DNA from: Humulus lupulus
Lineage: Eukaryota > Streptophyta > Magnoliopsida > Rosales > Cannabaceae
DNA length: 64,000 nt
NCBI RefSeq assembly: GCF_963169125.1
Contig: NC_084793.1
Span: forward strand, 95,747,071-95,811,070
Reading direction: 5' to 3'
Part shown: positions 53,901 through 64,000 of the stretch, piece by piece
How positions within the stretch are numbered: the first letter of the stretch is position 1
Layout of the letters: each line of letters begins with the position of its first letter
Notes under the pieces: model-generated
The model's database searches: none
What the model saw: only the letters and a program-made list of their open reading frames with translations
What the model was told of the DNA's origin: nothing
Made by a program: the position numbers and the translations under genes

Positions 53901-56900
53901 AAAGCACGAGATATCAATAAAGAATTAACGCGAACTATATTTTTCAAAATCAATATCCTGGAAATAACCAGGTACTAAACTAAGAAGTTGATTCAAATTG
54001 ATTAATTGATGTTTTTCTTAAAAAGCAAGAGATATTAATAAAAAAATTAATGCGAACTAAGTTTTTCAAAATCAATGTCCTGGATGAAACCAGGTCCTAA
54101 ACTTAGAAGTCGATTCACATTGATTAATCGATGTTTTTCTTAAAATGCACGAGATATCAATAAAGAATTAATGCGAACAAAGTATTTCAAAATCAATGTC
54201 CTGGATGCAACCAGGTCCTAAACTTAGAAGTTGATTCAAATTGATTAATCGATGTTTTTCTTAAAAAGCACGAGATATCAATAAAGAATTAACGCGAACT
54301 AAGTTTGTCAAAATCAATGTCCTGGATGCAACCAGGTATTAAACTTAGAAGTTGATTCAAATTGATTAATTGATGTTTTTCTTAAAAAACATGAGATATC
54401 AATAAAGAATTAACGTGAACAAAGCTTTTCAAAATCAGTATCCTGGAAATAACCAGGTCCTAAACTTAGAAGTTGATTGATATTGATTAATTGATGTTTT
54501 TCTTAAAAAACATGAGATATCAATAAAGAATTAACGTGAACTAAGATTTTCAAAATCAATATCCTGGAAATTAGCAGGTCCTAAACTTAGAAGTTGATTC
54601 AAATTAATTAATCGATGTTTTTCTTAAAAAGCAAGAGATATCAATAAAGAATTACCGCGAACTAAGTTTCTCAAAATCAATGTCCTGGATGCAACCAGGT
54701 CCTAAACTTAGAAGTTGATTCAAATTGATTAATCGATGTTTTTCTTAAAAAGCACGAGATATCAATAAAGAATTAATGCGAACTAAGTTTTTCAAAATCA
54801 ATGTCCTGGATGCAACCAGGTCCTAAACTTAGAAGTTGATTCAAATTGATTAATCGATGTTTTTCTTAAAAAGCACGAGATATCAATAAAGAATTAACGC
54901 GAACTAAGTTTCTCAAAATCAATGTCCTGGATGCAACCAGGTCCTAAACTTAGAAGTTGATTCAAATTGATTAATCGATGTTTTTCTTAAAAGCACGAGA
55001 TATCAATAAAGAATTAACGCGAACTAAGTTTTTCAAAATCAATATCCTGGAAATAACCAGGTACTAAACTTAGAAGTTGATTCAAATTGATTAATTAATG
55101 TTTTTCTTAAAAAGCACGAGATATTAATAAAAAAATTAATGCGAACTAAGTTTTTCAAAATCAATGTCCTGGATGAAACCAGGTCCTAAACTTAGAAGTC
55201 GATTCAAATTGATTAATCGATGTTTTTCTTAAAAAGCACGAGATATCAATAAAGAATTAATGCGAACTAAGTTTTTCAAAATCAATGTCCTGGATTCAAC
55301 CAGGTCCTAAACTTAGAAGTTGATTCAAATTGATTAATCGATGTTTTTCTTAAAAAGCACGAGATATCAATAAAGAATTAACGCGAACTAAGTTTGTCAA
55401 AATCAATGTCCTGGATGCAACCAGGTCCTAAACTTAGAAGTTGATTCAAATTGATTAATCGATGTTTTTCTTAAAAGCACGAGATATCAATAAAGAATTA
55501 ACGCGAACTAAGTTTGTCAAAATCAATGTCCTGGAAATAACCAGGTCCTAAACTTAGAAGTTGATTCAAATTGATTAATTGATGTTTTTCTTAAAAAACA
55601 CGAGATATCGATAAAGAATTAACGTGAACTAAGTTTTTCAAAATCAATATCCTGGAAATAACCAGGTCCTAAACTTAGAAGTTGATTCAAATTGATTAAT
55701 CGATGTTTTTCTTAAAAGCACGAGATATCAATAAAGAATTAACGCGAACTAAGTTTTTCAAAATCAATATCCTGGAAATAACAAGGTACTAAACTTAGAA
55801 GTTGATTCAAATTGATTAATTGATGTTTTTCTTAAAAAACATGAGATATCAATAAAGAATTAACGTGAACAAAGCTTTTCAAAATCAGTATCCTGGAAAT
55901 AACCAGGTCCTAAACTTAGAAGTTGATTCAAATTGATTAATTGATGGTTTTCTTAAAAAACATGAGATATCAATAAAGAATTAACGTGAACTAAGCTTTT
56001 CAAAATCAGTATCCTGGAAATAACCAGGTCCTAAACTTAGAAGTTGATTGAAATTGATTAATTGATGTTTTTCTTAAAAAACATGAGATATCAATAAAGA
56101 ATTAACGTGAACTAAGATTTTCAAAATCAATATCCTGGAAATTAGCAGGTCCTAAACTTAGAAGTTGATTCAAATTAATTAATCGATGTTTTTCTTAAAA
56201 AGCACGAGATATCAATAAAGAATTACCGCGAACTAAGTTTCTCAAAATCAATGTCCTGGATGCAACCAGGTCCTAAACTTAGAAGTTGATTCAAATTGAT
56301 TAATCGATGTTTTTCTTAAAAAGCACGAGATATCAATAAAGAATTAATGCGAACTAAGTTTTTCAAAATCAATGTCCTGGATGCAACCAGGTCCTAAACT
56401 TAGAAGTTGATTCAAATTGATTAATCGATGTTTTTCTTAAAAAGCACGAGATGTCATTAAAGAATTAACGCGAACTAAGTTTCTCAAAATCAATGTCCTG
56501 GATGCAACCAGGTCCTAAACTTAGAAGTTGATTCAAATTGATTAATCGATGTTTTTCTTAAAAGCACGAGATATCAATAAAGAATTAACGCGAACTAAGT
56601 TTTTCAAAATCAATATCCTGGAAATAACCAGGTACTAAACTTAGAAGTGGATTCAAATTGATTAATTAATGTTTTTCTTAAAAAGCACGAGATATTAATA
56701 AAAAAATTAATGCGAACTAAGTTTTTCAAAATCAATGTCCTGGGTGAAACCAGGTCCTAAACTTTGAAGTCGATTCAAATTGATTAATCGATGTTTTTCT
56801 TAAAAAGCACGAGATATCAATAAAGAATTAATGCGAACTAAGTTTTTGAAAATCAATGTCCTGGATGCAACCAGGTCCTAAACTTAGAAGTTGATTCAAA

Positions 56901-59900
56901 TTGATTAATCGATGTTTTTCTTAAAAAGCACGAGATATCAATAAAGAATTAACGCGAACTAAGTTTGTCAAAATCAATGTCCTGGATGCAACCAGGTCCT
57001 AAACTTAGAAGTTGATTCAAATTGATTAATCGATGTTTTTCTTAAAAGCACGAGATATCAATAAAGAATTAACGCGAACTAAGTTTTCCAAAATCAATAT
57101 CCTGGAAATAACCAGGTCCTAAACTTAGAAGTTGATTCAAATTGATTAATTGATGTTTTTCTTAAAAAACACGAGATATCGATAAAGAATTAACGTGAAC
57201 TAAGTTTTTCAAAATCAATATCCTGGAAATAACCAGGTCCTAAACTTAGAAGTTGATTCAAATTGATTAATCGATGTTTTTCTTAAAAGCACGAGATATC
57301 AATAAAGAATTAACGCGAACTAAGTTTTTCAAAATCAATATCCTGGAAATAACAAGGTACTAAACTTAGAAGTTGATTCAAATTGATTAATTGATGTTTT
57401 TCTTAAAAAACATGAGATATCAATAAAGAATTAACGTGAACAAAGCTTTTCAAAATCAGTATCCTGGAAATAACCAGGTCCTAAACTTAGAAGTTGATTC
57501 AAATTGATTAATTGATGTTTTTCTTAAAAAACATGAGATATCAATAAAGAATTAACGTGAACTAAGATTTTCAAAATCAATATCCTGGAAATTAGCAGGT
57601 CCTAAACATAGAAGTTGATTCAAATTAATTAATCGATGTTTTTCTTAAAAAGCACGAGATATCAATAAAGAATTAACGCGAACTAAGTTTCTCAAAATCA
57701 ATGTCCTGGACGCAACCAGGTCCTAAACTTAGAAGTTGATTCAAATTGATTAATCGATGTTTTTCTTAAAAAGCACGAGATATCAATAAAGAATTAATGC
57801 GAACTAAGTTTTTCAAAATCAATGTCCTGGATACAACCAGGTCCTAAATTTAGAAGTTGATTCAAATTGATTAATCGATGTTTTTCTTAAAAGCACGAGA
57901 TATCAATAAAGAATTAACGCGAACTATATTTTTCAAAATCAATATCCTGGAAATAACCAGGTACTAAACTAAGAAGTTGATTCAAATTGATTAATTGATG
58001 TTTTTCTTAAAAAGCAAGAGATATTAATAAAAAAATTAATGCGAACTAAGTTTTTCAAAATCAATGTCCTGGATGAAACCAGGTCCTAAACTTAGAAGTC
58101 GATTCACATTGATTAATCGATGTTTTTCTTAAAATGCACGAGATATCAATAAAGAATTAATGCGAACAAAGTATTTCAAAATCAATGTCCTGGATGCAAC
58201 CAGGTCCTAAACTTAGAAGTTGATTCAAATTGATTAATCGATGTTTTTCTTAAAAAGCACGAGATATCAATAAAGAATTAACGCGAACTAAGTTTGTCAA
58301 AATCAATGTCCTGGATGCAACCAGGTATTAAACTTAGAAGTTGATTCAAATTGATTAATTGATGTTTTTCTTAAAAAACATGAGATATCAATAAAGAATT
58401 AACGTGAACAAAGCTTTTCAAAATCAGTATCCTGGAAATAACCAGGTCCTAAACTTAGAAGTTGATTGATATTGATTAATTGATGTTTTTCTTAAAAAAC
58501 ATGAGATATCAATAAAGAATTAACGTTAACTAAGATTTTCAAAATCAATATCCTGGAAATTAGCAGGTCCTAAACTTAGAAGTTGATTCAAATTAATTAA
58601 TCGATGTTTTTCTTAAAAAGCAAGAGATATCAATAAAGAATTACCGCGAACTAAGTTTCTCAAAATCAATGTCCTGGATGCAACCAGGTCCTAAACTTAG
58701 AAGTTGATTCAAATTGATTAATCGATGTTTTTCTTAAAAAGCACGAGATATCAATAAAGAATTAATGCGAACTAAGTTTTTCAAAATCAATGTCCTGGAT
58801 GCAACCAGGTCCTAAACTTAGAAGTTGATTCAAATTGATTAATCGATGTTTTTCTTAAAAAGCACGAGATATCAATAAAGAATTAACGCGAACTAAGTTT
58901 CTCAAAATCAATGTCCTGGATGCAACCAGGTCCTAAACTTAGAAGTTGATTCAAATTGATTAATCGATGTTTTTCTTAAAAGCACGAGATATCAATAAAG
59001 AATTAACGCGAACTAAGTTTTTCAAAATCAATATCCTGGAAATAACCAGGTACTAAACTTAGAAGTTGATTCAAATTGATTAATTAATGTTTTTCTTAAA
59101 AAGCACGAGATATTAATAAAAAAATTAATGCGAACTAAGTTTTTCAAAATCAATGTCCTGGATGAAACCAGGTCCTAAACTTAGAAGTCGATTCAAATTG
59201 ATTAATCGATGTTTTTCTTAAAAAGCACGAGATATCAATAAAGAATTAATGCGAACTAAGTTTTTCAAAATCAATGTCCTGGATTCAACCAGGTCCTAAA
59301 CTTAGAAGTTGATTCAAATTGATTAATCGATGTTTTTCTTAAAAAGCACGAGATATCAATAAAGAATTAACGCGAACTAAGTTTGTCAAAATCAATGTCC
59401 TGGATGCAACCAGGTCCTAAACTTAGAAGTTGATTCAAATTGATTAATCGATGTTTTTCTTAAAAGCACGAGATATCAATAAAGAATTAACGCGAACTAA
59501 GTTTGTCAAAATCAATGTCCTGGAAATAACCAGGTCCTAAACTTAGAAGTTGATTCAAATTGATTAATTGATGTTTTTCTTAAAAAACAGGAGATATCGA
59601 TAAAGAATTAAGGTGAACTAAGTTTTTCAAAATCAATATCCTGGAAATAACCAGGTCCTAAACTTAGAAGTTGATTCAAATGGATTAATCGATGTTTTTC
59701 TTAAAAGCACGAGATATCAATAAAGAATTAACGCGAACTAAGTTTTTCAAAATCAATATCCTGGAAATAACAAGTTGCTAAACTTAGAAGTTGATTCAAA
59801 TTGATTAATTGATGTTTTTCTTAAAAAACATGAGATATCAATAAAGAATTAACGTGAACAAAGATTTTCAAAATCAGTATCCTGGAAATAACCAGGTCCT

Positions 59901-62900
59901 AAACTTAGAAGTTGATTCAAATTGATTAATTGATGTTTTTCTTAAAAAACATGAGATATCAATAAAGAATTAACGTGAACAAAGCTTTTCAAAATCAGTA
60001 TCCTGGAAATAACCAGGTCCTAAACTTAGAAGTTGATTCAAATTGATTAATTGATGTTTTTCTTAAAAAACATGAGATATCAATAAAGAATTAACGTGAA
60101 CTAAGATTTTCAAAATCAATATCCTGGAAATTAGCAGGTCCTAAACATAGAAGTTGATTCAAATTAATTAATCGATGTTTTTCTTAAAAAGCACGAGATA
60201 TCAATAAAGAATTAACGCAAACTAAGTTTCTCAAAATCAATGTCCTGGACGCAACCAGGTCCTAAACTTAGAAGTTGATTCAAATTGATTAATCGATGTT
60301 TTTCTTAAAAAGCACGAGATATCAATAAAGAATTAATGCGAACTAAGTTTTTCAAAATCAATGTCCTGGATACAACCAGGTCCTAAATTTAGAAGTTGAT
60401 TCAAATTGATTAATCGATGTTTTTCTTAAAAGCACGAGATATCAATAAAGAATTAACGCGAACTATATTTTTCAAAATCAATATCCTGGAAATAACCAGG
60501 TACTAAACTTAGAAGTTGATTCAAATTGATTAATTGATGTATTTCTTAAAAAGCAAGAGATATTAATAAAAAAATTAATGCGAACTAAGTTTTTCAAAAT
60601 CAATGTCCTGGATGAAACCAGGTCCTAAACATAGAAGTCGATTCACATTGATTAATCGATGTTTTTCTTAAAATGCACGAGATATCAATAAAGAATTAAT
60701 GCGAACTAAGTATTTCAAAATCAATGTCCTGGATGCAACCAGGTCCTAAACTAAGAAGTTGATTCAAATTGATTAATCGATGTTTTTCTTAAAAAGCACG
60801 AGATATCAATAAAGAATTAACGCGAACTAAGTTTGTCAAAATCAATGTCCTGGATGCAACCAGGTATTAAACTTAGAAGTTGATTCAAATTGATTAATTG
60901 ATGTTTTTCTTAAAAAACATGAGATATCAATAAAGAATTAACGTGAACAAAGCTTTTCAAAATCAGTATCCTGGAAATAACCAGGTCCTAAACTTAGAAG
61001 TTGATTGAAATTGATTAATTGATGTTTTTCTTAAAAAACATGAGATATCAATAAAGAATTAACGTGAACTAAGATTTTCAAAATCAATATCCTGGAAATT
61101 AGCAGGTCCTAAACTTAGAAGTTGATTCAAATTAATTAATCGATGTTTTTCTTAAAAAGCACGAGATATCAATAAAGAATTAATGCGAACTAAGTTTTTC
61201 AAAATCAATGTCCTGGATGCAACCAGGTCCTAAACTTAGAAGTTGATTCAAATTGATTAATCGATGTTTTTCTTAAAAAGCACGAGATATCAATAAAGAA
61301 TTAACGCGAACTAAGTTTCTCAAAATCAATGTCCTGGATGCAACCAGGTCCTAAACTTAGAAGTTGATTCAAATTGATTAATCGATGTTTTTCTTAAAAG
61401 CACGAGATATCAATAAAGAATTAACGCGAACTAAGTTTTTCAAAATCAATATCCTGGAAATAACCAGGTACTAAACTTAGAAGTTGATTCAAATTGATTA
61501 ATTAATGTTTTTCTTAAAAAGCACGAGATATTAAGAAAAAAATTAATGCGAACTAAGTTTTTCAAAATCAATGTCCTGGATGAAACCAGGTCCTAAACTT
61601 AGAAGTCGATTCAAATTGATTAATCGATGTTTTTCTTTAAAAGCACGAGATATCAATAAAGAATTAATGCGAACTAAGTTTTTCAAAATCAATGTCCTGG
61701 ATTCAACCAGGTCCTAAACTTAGAAGTTGATTCAAATTGATTAATCGATGTTTTTCTTAAAAAGCACGAGATATCAATAAAGAATTAACGCGAACTAAGT
61801 TTGTCAAAATCAATGTCCTGGATGCAACCAGGTCCTAAACTTAGAAGTTGATTCAAATTGATTAATCGATGTTTTTCTTAAAAGCACGAGATATCAATAA
61901 AGAATTAACGCGAACTAAGTTTTTCAAAATCAATATCCTGGAAATAACCAGGTCCTAAACTTAGAAGTTGATTCAAATTGATTAATTGATGTTTTTCTTA
62001 AAAAACATGAGATATCGATAAAGAATTAACGTGAACTAAGTTTTTCAGAATCAATATCCTGGAAATAACCAGGTCCTAAAATTAGAAGTTGATTCAAATG
62101 GATTAATCGATGTTTTTCTTAAAAGCACGAGATATCAATAAAGAATTAACGCGAACTAAGGTTTTCAAAATCAATATCCTGGAAATAACAAGGTGCTAAA
62201 CTTAGAAGTTGATTCAAATTGATTATTTGATGTTTTTCTAAAAAAACATGAGATATCAATAAAGAATTAACGTGAACAAAGATTTTCAAAATCAGTATCC
62301 TGGAAATAACCAGGTCCTAAACTTAGAAGTAGATTCAAATTGATTAATTGATTTTTTTCTTAAAAAACATGAGATATAAATAAAGAATTAACGTGAACTA
62401 AGATTTTCAAAATCAATATCCTGGAAATTAGCATGTCCTAAACTTAGAAGTTGATTCAAATTAATTAATCGATGTTTTTCTTAAAAAGCACGAGATATCA
62501 ATAAAGAATTAACGCGAACTAAGTTTCTCAAAATCAATGTCCTGGACGCAACCAGGTCCTAAACTTAGAAGTTGATTCAAATTGATTAATCGATGTTTTT
62601 CTTAAAAAGCACGAGATATCAATAAAGAATTAATGCGAACTAAGTTTTTCCAAATCAATGTCCTGGTTACAACCAGGTCCTAAATTTAGAAGTTGATTCA
62701 AATTGATTAATCGATGTTTTTCTTAAAAAGCACGAGATATCAATAAAGAATTAACGCGAACTAAGTTTCTCAAAATCAATGTCCTGGATGCAACCAGGTC
62801 CTAAACTTAGAAGTTGATTCAAATTGATTAATCGATGTTTTTCTTAAAAGCACGAGATATCAATAAAGAATTAACGCGAACTATATTTTTCAAAATCAAT
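50990..62900. repeat. HOR domain VI: 33-monomer unit of 3988 bp (13 + 20 monomers)
   Basis: ATATCGATAAAG monomers lie at 51621, 53192, 55609, 57180, 59598 and 62016. Intervals are 1571, 2417, 1571, 2418 and 2418 bp, that is 13, 20, 13, 20 and 20 monomers. Sums of adjacent intervals give 3988-3989 bp. Independent anchors agree: AGAAGTGGATTC at 52659 and 56647 (3988), AACTATATTTTTC at 53935 and 57924 (3989), and CGATTCACATTG at 54111 and 58100 (3989). AACTATATTTTTC continues at 60463 and 62881 (2539 and 2418 bp), so toward the right the 13-monomer part drops out and a 20-monomer unit remains. The AATGATCAGTCG subtype, last seen at 48324, is missing here. Confidence 0.9.
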
Positions 62901-64000
62901 ATCCTGGAAATAACCAGGTACTAAACTTAGAAGTTGATTCAAATTGATTAATTGATGTTTTTCTTAAAAAGCAAGAGATATTAATAAAAAAATTAATGCG
63001 AACTAAGTTTTTCAAAATCAATGTCCTGGATGAAACCAGGTCCTAAACTTAGAAGTCGATTCAAATTGATTAATCGATGTTTTTCTTAAAAAGCACGAGA
63101 TATCAATAAAGAATTAATGCGAACTAAGTATTTCAAAATCAATGTCCTGGATGCAACCAGGTCCTAAACTTAGAAGTTGATTCAAATTGATTAATCGATG
63201 TTTTTCTTAAAAAGCACGAGATATCAATAAAGAATTAACGCGAACTAAGTTTGTCAAAATCAATGTCCTGGATGCAACCAGGTCCTAAACTTAGAAGTTG
63301 ATTCAAATTGATTAATCGATGTTTTTCTTAAAAGCACGAGATATCAATAAAGAATTAACGCGAACTAAGTTTTTCAAAATCAATATCCTGGAAATAACCA
63401 GGTCCTAAACTTAGAAGTTGATTCAAATTGATTAATTGATGTTTTTCTGAAAAAACATGAGATATCAATAAAGAATTAACGTGAACAAATCTTTTCAAAA
63501 TCAGTATCCTGGAAATAACCAGGTCCTAAACTTAGAAGTTGATTCAAATTGATTAATTGATGTTTTTCTTAAAAAACATGAGTTATCAATAAAGAATTAA
63601 CGTGAACTAAGATTTTCAAAATCAATATCCTGGAAATTAGCAGGTCCTAAACTTAGAAGTTGATTCAAATTAATTAATCGATGTTTTTCTTAAAAGCAAG
63701 AGATATCAATAAAGAATTAACGCGAACTAAGTTTTTCAAAATCAATATCCTGGAAATAACCAGGTCCTAAACTTAGAAGTTGATTCAAATTGATTAATTG
63801 ATGTTTTTCTTAAAAAACATGAGATATCAATAAAGAATTAACGTGAACTAAGCTTTTCAAAATCAATATCCTGGAAATAACCAGGTCCTAAACTTAGAAG
63901 TTGATTCAAATTAATTAATCGATGTTTTTCTTAAAAAGCACGAGATATCAATAAAGAACTAACGCGAACTAAGTTTCTCAAAATCAATGTCCTGGATGCA
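62900..64000. repeat. Array continues; older subtypes return at the window end
   Basis: After about 63.4 kb the subtype order becomes GAACAAATC, GAACTAAGATT with TTAGCAGG, AAAAGCAAGAG, GAACTAAGCTT, then AAAGAACTAACGCG. This is the order seen at about 25.1-25.8 and 27.0-27.6 kb. GAACAAATC had not appeared since 47.04 kb. The array shows no sign of ending, so its length and the far flank are unknown. Confidence 0.8.

Larger units (their letters stand above)
1281..64000. repeat. 120-121 bp satellite DNA array, continuing past the window end
   Basis: About 520 head-to-tail copies of one monomer fill the rest of the window. Conserved landmarks in order are CCTAAACTTAGAAGTTGATT, CAAATTGATTAATCGATG, TTTTTCTTAAAA, GCACGAGATATCAATAAAG, AATTAACGCGAACTAAG, TTTTTCAAAATCAATATCC and TGGAAATAACCAGG. 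The two monomer lengths mainly reflect the A-run after CTT (CTTAAAAGCACG against CTTAAAAAGCACG). A consensus I assembled has 35 G+C in 121 bases (29%). Every copy is in the same orientation, and I found no insertion of foreign sequence. Stops in all frames, and a length that is not a constant multiple of three, exclude a repeated protein. Satellites of this kind form constitutive heterochromatin; whether this one binds CENH3 cannot be told from sequence. Confidence 0.98.

Noticed and set aside
1281..64000. CRISPR array
   Set aside because: The repeat is 120-121 bp with no unique spacers between copies, and the whole unit is conserved end to end. No cas-like gene is present.
1281..64000. Tandem 5S rRNA genes (unit also near 120 bp)
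   Set aside because: The unit is 29% GC with no 5S internal control region, no RNA polymerase III terminator run in a separate spacer, and no spacer at all.
1281..64000. Repetitive protein gene
   Set aside because: Stops occur in all frames of each monomer, and the mixture of 120- and 121-bp units shifts frame repeatedly.
1281..64000. CENP-B box
   Set aside because: No match to the TTCG....A..CGGG core was seen in the monomer; the only dyad is CCTGG-N6-CCAGG.
1281..64000. Telomeric or interstitial telomere repeats
   Set aside because: No TTTAGGG or CCCTAAA tandem runs occur; the CCTAAACTT segment of the monomer is a single, non-tandem resemblance.

Overview
The window holds no protein-coding gene that I can support. 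It has two parts: about 1.28 kb of AT-rich non-coding flank (1-1280), and then about 62.7 kb of one uninterrupted tandem satellite that runs off the right end (1281-64000). The satellite monomer is 120-121 bp and about 29% GC. All copies lie in the same orientation, roughly 520 of them, and I saw no transposon, gene or inversion inside the array. This points to a nuclear genome, most likely a flowering plant, at the edge of a heterochromatic block (pericentromeric, centromeric or subtelomeric). A specific guess, made from memory only, is hop (Humulus) or another Cannabaceae. A roughly 120-bp hop satellite (HuluTR120) has been described, and GGCGATATATCGCC palindromes like those in the flank are, as I recall, common in that family's repeats. 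I could not compare sequences, so this guess is weak.

Flank (1-1280). Read on the minus strand it looks like the promoter and leader of a transcription unit. There is a TATA box (CTATAAATAG, 537-528), a plausible splice donor about 200 bp downstream (GAG|GTAAAC, 336-328) and two pairs of GGCGATATATCGCC-type palindromes upstream (719-847). No long reading frame accompanies it. A retrotransposon LTR fragment is the simplest reading, but no LTR boundary, primer-binding site or coding domain is visible.

Satellite (1281-64000). The monomers fall into recognisable subtypes arranged in ordered higher-order repeats (HORs), and the HOR changes along the array. 1291-10354 is a 22-monomer HOR (2659 bp), whose edge copy lacks five monomers and whose third copy gained one. 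About 10355-18100 is a 10-monomer HOR (1208 bp, alternating so that 2416 bp fits better). About 18100-22200 is a 17-monomer unit (2054 bp). About 22200-25570 returns to a 22-monomer spacing (2661 bp). About 25570-37790 is a tandem pair of 6.3 and 5.9 kb. About 37450-50990 is a pair of copies 9.2-9.7 kb apart, enclosing a 3023-bp near-identical tandem pair. About 50990-62900 is a 33-monomer HOR (3988 bp = 13 + 20 monomers). The last 0.6 kb returns to subtypes last seen together around 24-27 kb. Nested one-, two-, three-, five- and six-monomer gains and losses are visible, as expected from unequal exchange or replication slippage in register.

Two features of the monomer stand out. A short dyad, CCTGG-N6-CCAGG, is kept in most copies, and one variant lineage carries changes in both arms that restore perfect pairing. 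Many subtype differences are C-to-T or G-to-A changes at four CpG positions, which looks like the footprint of cytosine methylation. Nothing resembles a new enzymatic or defence system; the interest is in the layered history of the array.
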